DNA of 64,000 nucleotides, from NCBI GenBank assembly GCA_948144175.1, contig CANXME010002307.1, positions 310,001-374,000 of the forward strand, written 5' to 3'. Both the position numbers and the translations under genes were made by a program. Of the stretch, positions 30,555-41,540 are shown piece by piece. This DNA is from Closterium sp. NIES-65. Taxonomy: Eukaryota > Streptophyta > Zygnematophyceae > Desmidiales > Closteriaceae. How positions within the stretch are numbered: position 1 is the stretch's first letter; each line of letters starts with the position of its first letter. The notes under the pieces are model-generated. The model saw nothing but the letters and a program-made list of their open reading frames with translations. It did not search any database and was not told where the DNA came from.

Positions 30555-31789
30555 GCCTGTCAAGGTAGCTGTTGACTCTGGTGCTGCTAGTGGCGCTGCG
30601 CCTGCGGGTGCCTGGTCTGGAGGTGCGGAGGCTGGGGCTGCTGAGTCTCGGGGTACTGAGCATGGGGATGCTGAGTCTTGGGGTGCGGAGCCTGGGGGTG
30701 CTGAGTCTGGGGGTGCGGAGCCTGGGGGAGCTGGATCTACTCGTGTGGCTTCTGGCGGTGTTTCGTCGAGGCGGAAGACCCTCTCTCCGCAGGAGCTGCG
30801 CGAGTGGTTTGCCCGGAGCTGGAGCCGTGCTGCTGGAGCTGGAGGTACTACTGTTGCTGCTGGTCCTGGAGGTGCTCATCCTGGCGGCTCTTGAGCTGCT
30901 GGGACTGGGAGTCTTGCTGGGGGTGCTACTGGAGCTGGAGCTGCTGGAGCTTGAGCTGCTGGGGTTGTTGGCGCTGGTGGTTCTGCTGACGCTGGTGCTT
31001 CTGAGGGTGTTGGAGTTGGCGTTGTTGGAGCTGGAGGTGCTGCTGGAGCTGGTGCTGCCGCTGGGGGTACTGGTGCTGTCCCTGCTGGTTCTGGAGGCGC
31101 TTCGCGGCCGAGGCAGTACTTCGTTCCGCTCCTTGAGCAGGTTCTTGGTCTCCCACCCTCTACTGGTCCTGCTCCTCCCTTAGAGTGTCCACAGCCTGAC
31201 CAGTCGCGGTCACAGTTACAGCCCGCCTCCCCCCTGCCTGCTCCTTCTCCCTATACTGGTCCTACTGGAGGTCTTGCTGAGCGTCGTGAGCCTGCGCCTC
31301 GTCCTGCGTCGCCTGTTCGTGCTGCTCACACTAGTGGTCGTGCTCCGCGTCCGTGCCTCCTACAGTCCCCGGCACACACCAGATGGCACTGCGTCCTTCC
31401 ACTGCTCCTCTGCGTCTCCTCCAGAGTCCTCTCTTCCTACTCTTGCTGACCCTGAGTCAGACTCTCTTCATGCTGCCAGTCCTATTGTCACGCGTCTCCT
31501 CGCTACTGTTGTCACTGACCCCTCTTTTGAGTCCACTACTGCGTCTGCCTTAGTTGCTGAGCTTGTCGACTTTGCTGCTCGCTGTCGTCTAGACTACGCT
31601 GCTAGTCTTGTTGCTGAGTCTGAGTCTGTCTGTCCTCCGTCCGTTGGGGGTGAGTGTGCTCTTAGCACGGACGTCCTTGAGGAAAGGCGGGAGGAGTTCC
31701 AGTGTTTTTCTGCTGCTTTGCCTCATCTTGTGTCCACGCTGATTTCCCCTGAGGGAGACCCGGATGCACCAGACATCTCGACTCCTTGA
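30555..31789 (+). pseudogene. Copia I1 spacer and linker
   Basis: Degenerate 15-bp GGAEP-type repeats (30600-30750), Gly/Ala-rich low complexity to 31180, then the conserved linker. In its true frame the linker includes ATVVTDPSFESTTASALVAE and LVDFAARCRLDYAASLVAES. TGA at 31787-31789 replaces CGA just before RT. Confidence 0.72.
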
Positions 31790-32988
31790 TCATACGCTGA
31801 GGCGATCGAGGGTCCCTACTCCTCACAGTGGCAGTCAGCCATGGACGCAGAGATGGCTTCCTGGAAGTCCACAGGCACCTACGTCGACGAGGTTCCCCCA
31901 CCTGGGGCGAACATCGTCAGTGGCATGTGGATTTTCAGGGTGAAGCGGCCGCCGGGTTCTCCGCCTGTCTTCAAGGCGCGTTACGTGGCTTGAGGCTTCA
32001 GTCAGCGGCAGGGAGTTGACACTTTTCAGAAGATGACCACTCTTCGGGTGCTGCTGCACATAGCCGCTCAGCGCGACTACGAGCTTCACTCTCTTGACTT
32101 CAGCACAGCTTTCGTGCAGGGCAGCCTGTACGAGGAGATCTGGCTGTGCCGGCCACCTAGCTTCACTGGGTCTTTCCCTCCTGCTACCCAGTGGAGCCTC
32201 CGGCGGCCAGTCTATGGTCTCCACCAGGCGCCCTGTGAGTGGCATGACTCACTGAGGACTACACTTGCGGCTCTTGAGTTTGCTCCTTCTACTCCCGACC
32301 CGTCGTTGTTTCTGCGCACCGACACCTCTTTGCCGCCGTTCTACATCCTCGTGTACGTCGACAACTTGGTCTTCGCCACTGCTGCCACTGCTGGACTCGC
32401 CTACGTGAAGTCCGAGCTGTAGAAGAGACACACGTGCAGCAACCTGGGTGAACTGCGCAGCTACCGCTTGCAGATCACCCGGGACAGAGCACAGCGCACC
32501 ATTACCCTTACTCAGTCACACATGGTGCAGCAGGTCCTTCAGCGCTTCGACTTCACGTACTCCTCGCCTCAAGCCACTCCTCTGTCTACTCGCCACTCCC
32601 TCTCAGCTCTGCCTTTGGATGAGTCCGTAGAGCCGAGTGGCCCGTATCCAGAGCTTGTTGGCTGCCTCATGTACCTGATGACCTGCACACGACCTGACCT
32701 TGCATACCCTCTTAGCATCTTGGCACGCTATGTGGCTCTTGGGAGACACCGACCAGATCACATGGCTGCAGCGAAGAGGGTGTTGCGCTACTTGTGCAGT
32801 ACGTCGGGCATGGGGCTAGTGCTTGGAGGGCGACGTCCAGTGGTCCTTACGGATCACGCAGACGCTTCTTCGGCTGACGACCAGGCTACGCAGCGATCGT
32901 CACAGGGTTACTCCTTCAGCCTTGGTTCCGGCTCATTCTCGTGGCGGTCTACCCGCTCGTCTTCTTTTCCCGGCTCCAGCTGTGGGCA
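31790..32988 (+). pseudogene. Copia I1 reverse transcriptase and RNase H start
   Basis: Stops at 31991-31993 (CGA to TGA) and 32420-32422 (CAG to TAG), plus a deletion at 32030 that removes the TFSPTP motif. The catalytic box reads YVDN, an Asp-to-Asn change. From 32468 a 175-codon stretch holds the thumb (MVQQVLQRFDFTYSS), connection (MTCTRPDLAYPLSILARYV) and RNase H to TRSSSFPGSSCG, where homology stops. Confidence 0.88.
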
Positions 32989-33044
32989 GTCCCGGATCCG
33001 AGTAACATTGCTTCACATTTTATTCCGGTACGGATTTCGGAGCT

Positions 33045-34161
33045 TCCCGCTGCAGCGTCCAGGTCTGGTCCTGAGTTTGCGCCCTGCTCGTGTCGTCTCC
33101 TGTCCCACCAGACTCTCCTTTGGCACCACCGCCTGGGTCACCCCTCCCTTCCTTGTCTCCGAGGCATGGCCTCCCGTGTCCTTGTCTCTGGTCTCCCCCG
33201 GTCCCTCCCTCCCCTACCTCCGGGGCCGGCCCCTACTTGCGTCCCCTGCATCGAGGGGCGGCAGCGCGCCGCTCCTCACTCCTCTGAGTTTCCTCCGACA
33301 GAGGCTCCCCTGCAGACTCTTCACATGGACATGTGGGGCCCCGCCCGCGTCCGTGGCCAGGGTCACGAGCGTTACTTCCTGTTGGTGGTTGACGACTACT
33401 CGCATTACACCACGGTGTTCCTCTTGCGCAGCAAGGGTGACATCACTGAGGTGTTGATCGACTAAATCCGCTCAGCTTGGCTTCAGCTCAGAGAGAGTTT
33501 CGGCTCGAACTTTCCTGTTCTACGTCTGCACTCTAACAGCGCGGAGAGTTTTCCTCTGCCTGTCTGGGAGCCTTGTGTCGTGTATAGGGCATCTGCCAGA
33601 CCTTCACGCTTCCGGCCTCTCCACAGCAAAATGAGATTGCTGAGCGCCGCATTGGCATGGTCATGGATGTCGCTCGTACGACCATGATCCATGCGGCTGC
33701 TCCCGATTTTTGGTGGCCGTTTGCGGTTCAGTACGCGGCGCATCAGCTCAACCTTCAGCCCCGGGTCTCCTTGCCAGAGACCTCCCCCACCTTGCGGTGG
33801 ACGGGGGAGGTTGGCGATGCGTCTACGTTTCGGGTCTGGGGATCTCGGGCTTTTGTCCGAGACTTGTCTGCAGACAAGCTGTCACCCCGTGTTGTTCCCT
33901 GCGTCTTCCCCTAAACCCTGACGCGCCTGGTTGGCGGTTCTACCACCCTACCTCGCGCCGTGGTCTGTCCTCCCAAGACGTCACCTTTGACGAGTCGGTG
34001 CCTTACTACCGTCTCTTCCCCTACCGCACTGCGCCCCTCCCCCCGCCGCCGCTCTTCCTTGCGCCAAGTCCTCCCCCGGTAGACCCCCTCCCCCCTCAGG
34101 GTCCTGCCCCATCAGGTGTGTCCCAGGTAGGTGTTGACTCTGATGCTGCTAGGGCGCTGTG
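33045..34161 (+). pseudogene. Copia I2 pre-integrase and integrase
   Basis: LLWHHRLGHPSLPCLRGMAS, HMDMWGPARVRGQGHERYF and VVDDYSHYTTVFLLRSKGD are in one frame to a TAA at about 33463. The HSDRGGEF block is frameshifted and altered, and NEIAERR (33630-33660) is in another frame. The C-terminal fold continues as VRDLSADKLSPRVVPCVF and FYHPTSRRGLSSQDVTFDES. Not functional. Confidence 0.82.
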
Positions 34162-35143
34162 ACTGCGGGTGCCCGGTCTGGGGGTGCGGAGCCTGGGGGT
34201 GCTGAGTCTCGGGGTGCTGAGCCTGGGGTTGTTAAGCCTGGGGGTGCGGAGCCTAGGGGTGCTGAGCCTAGAGGTGCGGAGCCTGGGGGTGCTGAGCCTG
34301 GGGGTGCTGGGTCTACTCGTGTGGCCTCTGGCGGTGCTTCGTTGAGGCGGGAGCTACTCTCTCCGTAGGAGCTGCGCGAGTGGTTTGCCCGGCGGTGGAG
34401 CAGTGCTGATGGAGCTGGAGGTACTACTATTGCTGCTGGTCCTGGAGGTGCTCGTTCAAGCGGTTCTTGAGCTGCTGGGACTGGGAGTCCTGCTAGAGGT
34501 GCTACTGGAGCTCGTGCTGCTGGAGCTGCTGGGGGTGTTGGCACTGGTGGTTCTGCTGGCGCTGGTGCTTCTGAGGGTGCTGGAGTTGGCGCTATTGGAA
34601 CTGGAGGTGCTGCTGGCGCTGGTGCTTTTGCTGGGGGTACTGGTGCTATCCCTGCCGTTTCTGGAGGCGTTGCGCGGCCGAGGCCGTACTTCGTTCCGCT
34701 CCTTGAGCAGATTCTTTGTCTCCTGCCCTCTACTGGTCCGCACTAGTGGTCATGCTCCGCGTCTGCGTCCTTCTACGGTCCCCGGCACACACCAGATGGC
34801 ACTGCGTCCTTCCACTGCTCCTCTGCGTGTCCCGTTTTTGTCTCCTCAAGAGTCCACTCTTCCTACACTTGCTGACCCAGAGTCTGACTCTCTTCGTGCT
34901 GCAAGTCCTACTGTCATGCGTCTCCTAGCTACTGTTGTCACTGACCCTTCTTTTGAGTCCACTGCTGCGTCTGCCTGAGTTGCTGAGCTTGTCGACTTTT
35001 CTGCTCGCTGTCGTCTAGACTACGCCGCTAGTCTTGTTGCTGAGTCTGAGTCTGTCTGTCCTCAGTCCGTCGGGGGTGAGTGTGCTCTTAGCACGGACGT
35101 CCTTGAGGACAGGCAGGAGGAGTTCCAGTGTTTTGTTGCTGCT
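34162..35143 (+). pseudogene. Copia I2 spacer and linker
   Basis: Starts with GGAEP-type 15-bp repeats (34160-34320, in frame as GGAEPGGAES), then Gly/Ala-rich repeats and the conserved linker to LSTDVLEDRQEEFQCFVAA. A TGA at 34976-34978 splits the linker. Confidence 0.7.
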
Positions 35144-36781
35144 TTGCCTCATCTCGTGTCCACACTAATTGCCCCTGAGGGAGACATGGATGCACCAGAC
35201 ATTCCGACTCCTCGATTGTACGCTGAGGCGATCGAGGGTCCCTACTCCTCACAGTGGCAGTCAGCCATGGACGCAGAGATGGCTTCCTGGAAGTCCACAG
35301 GCAACTACGTCGACAAGGTTCCCCCACCTGGGGCGAACATCGTCAGTGGCATGTGGATTTTCAGGGTGAAGCGGCCGCCAGGTTCTCCGCCTGTCTTCAA
35401 GGCACATTACGTGGCTTGAAGCTTCAGTCAGCGGCAGGGAGTTAACTACTTTCAGACCTTCTCCCCCACCCCGAAGATGACCACTCTTCGGGTGCTGCTG
35501 CACATAGCCGCTCAGCGCGACTACAAGCTTCACTCTCTTGAATTCAACACAGCTTTCTTGCAGGGCAGCCTGCACGAGGAGATCTGGCTGCGCCGCCCAC
35601 CTGGCTTCACTGGGTCGTTTCCTCCTAGTACCTAGTGGAGCCTCCGGCGGCCAGTCTACGGTCTCCACCAGGCGCCCCATGAGTGGCACGACACACTGAG
35701 GACTACACTTGCGACTCTTCGGTTTGCTCCTTCTACTGCCGACCCGTCGCTGTTTCTGCGCACCGACACCTCTTTGCCGCCGTTCTACATCCTCGTGTAC
35801 GTCAACGACTTGGTCTTTGCCACTGCTGACACTGCTGGACTCGCCCACGTGAAGTCCGAGCTGCAGAAGAGACACACGTGCACAGACCTGGGTGAACTGC
35901 GCAGCTACCTTGGCTTGCAGATCATCCGAGACAGAGCACAGCGCACCATTACCCTGACTCAGTCACACATGGTGCAGCAGGTCCTTCAGCACTTCGACTT
36001 CACGTACTCCTCGTCTCAGGCCACTCCTCTGTCTACTCGCCACTCGCTCTTAGCTCTGCCTTCGGATGAGTCTGTAGAGCCGAGTGGCCCGTACCCAGAG
36101 CTTGTTGGCTGCCTCATGTACCTGATGACCTGCACACGACCTGACCTTGCATACCCTCTCAGCATCTTGGCACGCTATGTGGCTCCTGGGAGACACCGAC
36201 CAGAGCACATGGCTGCAGCGAAGAGGGTGTTGCGCTACTTGTGCAGTACGTCGGGCATGGGGCTAGTGCTTGGAGGGCGACGTCCAGTGGTCCTCACAGG
36301 TCACGCAGACGCTTCTTCGGCTGACGACCAGGCTACGCAGCTGTCAATACAGGGTTACACCTTCAGCCTTGGTTCCGGCTCTGTCTCGTGGCGGTCAACC
36401 CGCTCGTCTTCTGTTTTTGGCTCCAGCTGTGAGGTCAAGATCTACGCAGGGGCCATGGCTGCACAGGAGCTTCGCTGGCTCACCTTCCTGCTGACTGACC
36501 TAGGAGAGCCGCCTCGTTCTCCTCTAGTTGTGTACGTAGACAACAAGGCCATGCTGGCCTTGTGTCGGGAGCACAGACTGGAGCACAGAACAAAGCACAT
36601 TGCTCTTCGCTACTTCCTTGCTCATGAGCTGCAGCAGCGCGGTCAGCTGCGCCTTGCTTACTTGGCCTCTGAGGCCAACACTGCTGATATCTTTACCATG
36701 GTACTTCCGCCCTGTGATCATCAGCGCTTGTGTACTTTGCTAGGTCTTGTGCGTACTTGGTGTCACTTGCTCACCTCTTGA
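35144..36781 (+). pseudogene. Copia I2 reverse transcriptase and RNase H
   Basis: Early RT is interrupted by TGA at 35417-35419 (CGA in relatives) and TAG at 35633-35635 (CAG). From 35774 it is open for 335 codons to the natural stop: catalytic box YVND (first Asp of the pair changed to Asn), thumb, connection and a full RNase H (SSCEVKIYAGAMAAQELRWL, VVYVDNKAMLALCREHRLEH, SEANTADIFTMVLPPCDHQR). RNase H is the most complete in the window, yet has CEVK where active relatives have CEAE, so an acidic residue is lost. Confidence 0.9.
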
Positions 36782-37013
36782 ATTTGCTTGTACTGTGATC
36801 TATATATACATGCACTTGCATGCATACTCTTGCTAGGTTGTGATCACTGCCATACTTGTTCTTGTTGATGTATAACTCTGCTTGTGAACTGGCCTTTAGC
36901 CTTGTGCTTGTGCTCAGATTGTGTGGTGACGTTGTGATCCACCCTGGGCTTGTCTGGCTTCTCTTGACTGGTCTTGTGACCCCTTGTTCTCCCCCACTTT
37001 GCCTATGGGGGTG
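36782..37013 (+). promoter_or_regulatory. 3-prime noncoding block of Copia I2
   Basis: The second hairpin is perfect (GGTCTTGTGACC); the first is broken (GGCC-TTTA-GCC). Polypurine tract ATGGGGGTG. Confidence 0.72.
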
Positions 37014-37144
37014 TGTCGAACTATATATGCTTTAGTCTGTTTAGGCTGTAGTGGGGTAGTCAATATGGGGTACAACACTTTGGGGTTTCCTACTTGTACT
37101 CCTCATGCTGCTCAATGAAACCATTCCTTCTTGAGATTCTCACA
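37014..37144 (+). repeat. 3-prime LTR of Copia I2
   Basis: 131 bp, TGTCGAAC to GATTCTCACA, with the TGTAGTGGGGTAG and ATGGGGTACAAC boxes. Confidence 0.88.
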
Positions 37145-37221
37145 TCAACTTGACTCGAAGTAAGTCGACCAACACCTAGAATTCGATTCTTTTTGTCGCG
37201 CATCTTCCTGTAAATCGCCAA

Positions 37222-37800
37222 ATGGAGGGAAAAGGAGATATTTTAGGAGAGAAAATCGCGGAGTTACGTGCTGAACATAATTAAATACATGCGGCGCTCC
37301 TACGACTCGAAAAACTACTTGCGAACCAGTCGGCAACCGCCACATCAGCAGCGACAACAGTAGCAATAGCAGCAGTGGCAACACCGACAATTCTACATGC
37401 GACAACGGCAGCAGCTACAGTTAACCTCGAAGTAGTGAAGCTGAGGCTACCAGAGGCGTTCGATCGTACAGTAAAAAGGAACGACGTTTGTCGATTTGTA
37501 GCTGAACTCGAAATTTACTTCGAAGCCGTTGGATGCACGACCCCGGCAAAAGACGCAATGCGCATATGACTCGCAGCAACACTGTTACTTGGCCCAGCTC
37601 TAGAGTGGATCAACAATAGAATAGTCCAAGGCGAGGGGACGTGGGCGCAGTTTCCGGCAGCACTGATCGAACAGTTCGACACGTTGAACAGTAGCTACTA
37701 CGGAACACGACGCAACAAGCCAACTAGTGGCATGGGGCGATTGGCACCACCCACGACTGCCGACCCGATGGAGAACGACGAGAGCGATGTGGAGCAACGG
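37222..37800 (+). pseudogene. Gypsy H Gag
   Basis: The in-frame ATG at 37222 opens MEGKGDILGEKIAELRAEHN, then a stop, then ALLRLEKLLANQSATATSAA, suggesting a short coiled coil. The core reads VKLRLPEAFDRTVKRNDVCR, FVAELEIYFEAVGC, a TGA at 37567-37569, then LEWINNRIVQGEGTWAQFPA. The W..F..GTW..F pattern is typical of Gypsy capsid Gag. Homology is lost after DVEQRLAN near 37805. Confidence 0.75.
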
Positions 37801-37804
37801 CTAG

Positions 37805-38300
37805 CAAATAATGAGACGTGCAAATTTTTGGGCTTCTGGTTGCGCTTTGTTGATACAACGGTGGTTGGGGTTTGATTGACTGTTTCCAGAAACAGCAATG
37901 ATTGGATGAAAATATTTTTCTGGATCACACGTCACGATTCAGAAGATACCAGCTTGCGTTACATGCGTTAGGTTGGTGGTCAAGTTTCAGGTTTGAGAGT
38001 AAACGAAAACAATGCATGCGGTTTTTGAACATCGCTGGACTTCGTGAGTTCGTTTTTTTTCCGTGTAGTTTGTGGTTACATTTCTTTGCCCTCGTCACTC
38101 TGCAAAGCCGTGTGCAAACTCTCTCAACCGCGCGAAACCGACTGACGCGATTAGGTTGACTCTTCCGCAACTTTGGGGTGACAATTTCGATTCGGTGCGC
38201 CTCGTCGGAACTGGTGTACAGAATGTTGTTTTCTCGCAGATTTTCGCAACTTGCATGCAAGGTGTACGCAGAAAAACCTTCGTAGGCCAATTTTCGCAAC
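37805..38300. other. Unclassified insert-like segment in Gypsy H
   Basis: About 500 bp, AT-richer than the flanks, with no domain. It separates Gag from the protease, where chromoviruses would have the rest of Gag and a zinc knuckle. Its ends (TGCAAATTTTTGGGC and the inverse of GGCCAATTTTCGCA) resemble each other weakly as inverted repeats. Confidence 0.35.
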
Positions 38301-39072
38301 ATTCCTTTTTCGCGATGCACTAGTACTCAAGGTGATCTGCAACGGGCGTCGCCTCCAGGCCCTGGTGGACAGTGGTGCGTCCCACTCGTTGTACAACCGC
38401 GGGACATTGGAGAAAATTGGAGAATCCTCAGAAGAAACCCAGTTTACAGCAACGATGGTGGACGGTACGCAGCTTCCCATCCACGGCAAGTCAACACTAC
38501 AGCTCTAGATAGGTGCGTTGAGGTGGAAGCCGACGTTGCCGATCACGAACATCAAGGGATTAGATTTCATCTTGGGGCAATATTTTCTGAAGCGGTTCAA
38601 CCCCGATATCGACTGGGTCAACCGGAAAACGTGCATCTACAACAACGGGAAACGAGTGGAGCTGCGAAGCTGGACAAATATAGGGAGCGTTCCTGAAACG
38701 ACACTGGCACGGTCCGAGCGGACAGTGAACGAGAGTAACACGGGTTACTTAGCACTGGTTATGGCAGCAGCAGAGGAGGTCTTGGAGCAGTACAAGTATA
38801 TAATGCCCAACGACCTACCCGCAGGCGTACCTCTAGCATGCACCCACGAGCACGAGATCATGGAGGAACCACGTGCGAAACCCGTCTCACATGCACCATA
38901 CCGACTAAGTCCGACCAAATTGACGGACATGAAAAAACAGATAGAGTATCTATTTGACGGACAACTGATCCGCCCATCCACCTCTCCCTACGGTGCACCA
39001 GTTCTCCTCACTCCAAAGCCAGACGGTAGTTTACGGATGTGCTTCGACTACCGCGCACTGAACAAACAGACA
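38300..39072 (+). pseudogene. Gypsy H protease and RT fingers
   Basis: Retropepsin with LQALVDSGASHSLYN (catalytic D at 38368-38370), a stop TAG near 38506, then LPITNIKGLDFILGQYFLKR. The RT fingers follow (LTDMKKQIEYLFDGQLIRPS, YGAPVLLTPKPDGSLRMCFD, YRALNKQT). At ACAGACAG (39066-39073) the sequence jumps to RNase H; the whole palm with YLDD is missing. Confidence 0.87.
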
Positions 39073-39273
39073 GCACTGACTACATCGCCAGTACTCATCC
39101 TACCGGATCCAGACAGAATCTACGTGGTGGAAGCAGACGCTAGTGACCAAGCAGTCGGAGCAGTACTGAGGAAGCATCACGAACGCAGTTTGCAGCCCAT
39201 CGCCTACCTCAGTAAGAAGCTGTTACAGTGGGAGAAGGACGTAGCGGTAAGGAAGGGTTCAGGAAAGATTTAG
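39073..39273 (+). pseudogene. Gypsy H RNase H start joined to integrase lead
   Basis: TTSPVLILPDPDRIYVVEAD and ASDQAVGAVLRKHHE, PIAYLSKKL, then a second deletion of about 390 bp relative to F, joining to WEKDVAVRKGSGKI ahead of the integrase. Most of RNase H is missing. Confidence 0.82.
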
Positions 39274-40374
39274 GTACCAAATTACGCCCCGCTACGGCAG
39301 ATCCTTTTGGAGGACTTTCACAACGTACCTTACGCGGGACATTTCGGGAACAACAAGACATTAGCGGGAATAGCAAAGTATTACTACTGGCCCGGGATGG
39401 CAGCAGACGTGCAGTAGTTCGTCAACTCTTGCGACACGTGCCAGCGGATGAGGAGCAGCAAGCAGAAAAAAGCGGGTTTACTTTAGCCTCTACCCGTACC
39501 GGAGCAGCCATGGCAGATCGTTTGTCTCGACTTTATGACAGAACTTCCTTCTACCTCACGGGGGCACGATTCCATCCTCGTAGTAATCGATAATTTCTCC
39601 AAAATGGGTCACATCGTACCAACCAACGCCACGGCAACAGCTGAAGCAACTCCTCGCCTCTTCTTCAACCGCATCATCACCATCCACGGCATCCCCGCTA
39701 CACTCATCTCAGACAGAGACCCAAAATTCACCAGTAAGTTCTGGAAGGAGCTCATGGGACTGTTGGGGACAAAGCTTGCAATGTCTTCAGCATACCACCC
39801 CCAGACTGACGGACAGACAGTGCGACTCAATCAAGTGGTTGAACAGTTACTGCGCACAGCTCGCTAGGACGACGTCAGCCACATGGACACACAGTTACCG
39901 ACCCTAGAGTTTGCTTACAACAACGCCTTACATGCGGCCACAGGGAAAACTCCTTTCTTCCTGTGTTACGGACGGGAACCACTCACACCACAGCAGCATA
40001 CCACACCGGCACACGTCCAAGCCGCACATGACTTCGTCACCACCATGCAGCAGCTATGGGATAAGACTCAGCGACGACTCACCACGATGCAGACCTCCCA
40101 GAAGCAATATGCCAATCGTCAGCGACGTGATCACTCAGTAGCAGTCGGAGATCAGGTGCTTCTTGACACGCGCAACTTGAACCTGTCTCATCTCCCATCC
40201 AAACTCCGACCTCGCTTGTGTGGTCCTTTTCTCGTTGAGGCACAGGTGACACCAGTAACATTCCGCTTGCGCTTACCAGATACATGGAAGCTTCACAATG
40301 CTTTCCATGTCCAGCTACTGCCAGTTCCAGGGATGGCAGCTACCGCCACCACTACCTGTTCTCATACAGGATGA
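39274..40374 (+). pseudogene. Gypsy H integrase
   Basis: H2C2 zinc region (EDFHNVPYAGHFGNNKTLAG, CDTCQRM). Core with CLDFMTELPSTSRG, ILVVIDNFSKMGHIVP, ISDRDPKFTSKFWKE and AYHPQTDGQTVRLNQVVEQL; the Glu of the triad (usually TER/TEV) reads TVR here. The C-terminal barrel reads HLPSKLRPRLCGPFLVEAQV and HNAFHVQLL. Stops at about 39415, 39482 and 39865, plus a frameshift just before the chromodomain. Confidence 0.87.
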
Positions 40375-40567
40375 ACCCGAGTACGAGATCGAGCGCGTTC
40401 TCTCTCATCGGCGCCGTGGCGGCAAGGCCCTCGAGTTCCTGATACGTTGGAAGGGATACGACCCCACAGAGGATAGTTGGGTTGCAGAAGTTGATATGGG
40501 CAATGCACGCCGTGCTCTCGAGGACTATCTTGTCAAGCAGGGTGTTTCTCACGCCACCCAGCTTTGA
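40298..40567 (+). CDS. Gypsy H chromodomain segment of integrase
   Basis: 89 codons. Residues about 27-80 are a chromodomain: EYEIERVLSHRRRGGKALEF, LIRWKGYDPTEDSWV and DMGNARRALEDYL. The aromatic and acidic positions of the fold (Y, W, W) are present. Reads to the natural TGA at 40565-40567. It is the intact C-terminus of the integrase polyprotein, now in a different frame after loss of LYKDHD-type sequence. It would target insertion to histone H3K9-methylated chromatin, as known for chromoviruses; that role is family knowledge. Confidence 0.85.
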   Translation: MLSMSSYCQFQGWQLPPPLPVLIQDEPEYEIERVLSHRRRGGKALEFLIRWKGYDPTEDSWVAEVDMGNARRALEDYLVKQGVSHATQL

Positions 40568-40577
40568 GGGGGGGACG

Positions 40578-40933
40578 TGTGAGAGTACGACGGCTTATGC
40601 CAGCTATGCTTGCTTGCCTCTACTTAACTATGCTATTTCTAGCATAGGATAATTATATGCATGCATGAATTGCTTGATTTCTTAGGCTAGGTGCTTTCCT
40701 ACATTTTATTATAGTTATAGCACCGAGCTAGGTTGCGTGCTCCGAATTCTGGCTTTTTGGTTGCCACTGAATTGCCTCCTACCGGATTCGGGAAGGATAT
40801 GTTCGGGACGCGTCGCGACCCGCGGAACGTTCGCGTAACAACTGGTTATATAGCCTCGTGTTGTACCCAGGTGATTCATTCAATTCAATTCAATTCACAT
40901 TCTCTTTTCTTAGCTCGATCCTAGATCCTCACA
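40578..40933 (+). repeat. 3-prime LTR of Gypsy H
   Basis: 356 bp, TGTGAGAGTACGACGG to AGATCCTCACA. A polypurine tract (TTGAGGGGGGGAC) is directly upstream. It includes TATATAG near 40850 and a tandem CAATT run at 40880-40897. Confidence 0.88.
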
Positions 40934-41540
40934 CGCACCAAGGGTGAGGTCCCTGATGTTTTGATCCCTTGGATCCGCACTACTCGTCTCCAGCTCCGCG
41001 AGCAGTCGGAGTTTCCCGTCCTGCGTCTAAACTCTGACAGAGGTGGTGAGTTTTCCTCCAACCTCTTCGTAGCCTTCTGTGAGGAGCACGGTATCACCCA
41101 GTCGTTAACGCTTCCGGCCTCTCCGCAGCAGAATGGGGTTGCTAAGCGCCGCATTGGCTTAGTCATGGAGGTCGCTCGTACCTCCATGATCCATGCGGCT
41201 GCCCCCCATTTTCTGTGGCCGTTTGCGATCCGGTACGCCGCGCATCAGCTCAACCTCTGACTCCGTGTCTCCTTGCCGGAGACCTCGCCCACACTGCTGT
41301 GGACGGTGAAGGTTGGCGATGCGTCGCGTTTTCGGGTCTGGGGTGCTCGTGCCTTTATCCGCGATACCACCGCGGACAAGCTCTCTGCCCGCGTTGTTCC
41401 CTGTATCTTCCTTTGCTTTGTCCCGGATGCGCCTGGTTGGCAATTTTACCACCCCACCTCGCGCCGTGTCTTCAATTCTCCGGACGTCAAGTTTGACGAT
41501 TCGGTTCCCTTTTACCGTCTCTTCCCCTACCGCACTGCCC
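40934..41540 (+). pseudogene. Copia K integrase, C-terminal two thirds
   Basis: KGEVPDVLIPWIRTTRLQLR, then LNSDRGGEF (the catalytic Asp kept), then QQNGVAKRRIG where Lys replaces the catalytic Glu (GAG to AAG). A TGA near 41258 interrupts, then LPETSPTLLWTVKVGDASRF and FYHPTSRRVFNSPDVKFDDS. Catalytically dead. Confidence 0.87.

Larger units (their letters stand above)
29343..32990 (+). mobile_element. Copia element I1, both ends missing
   Basis: Starts within the pre-integrase segment (CARTGRHLATFTRQPGLTLY) and ends within RNase H. Integrase, spacer, linker, RT and part of RNase H are present. No LTR, Gag or protease. The left neighbour is the LINE fragment; the right neighbour, after about 55 bp, is I2, which begins in its own pre-integrase domain. 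Confidence 0.85.
33045..37144 (+). mobile_element. Copia element I2, 5-prime truncated
   Basis: Begins in the pre-integrase domain and runs to a complete 3-prime LTR. Nearly the same sequence family as I1; the two lie head to tail. No Gag, protease or 5-prime LTR. Its LTR end (TCTCACA) meets Gypsy H internal sequence directly. Confidence 0.88.
37145..40933 (+). mobile_element. Gypsy (chromovirus) element H, internally deleted
   Basis: Plus strand, same family as F. Gag, protease, part of RT, part of RNase H, integrase, chromodomain and 3-prime LTR. There is no 5-prime LTR: the I2 LTR ends exactly where internal sequence starts. Two clean deletions, in RT and in RNase H, and a foreign-looking segment inside Gag-protease. 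Confidence 0.88.

Noticed and set aside
37138..37145. Perfect target duplication for Gypsy H
   Set aside because: Neither flank shows a matching pentamer, and the 5-prime LTR is missing, so none can be defined.
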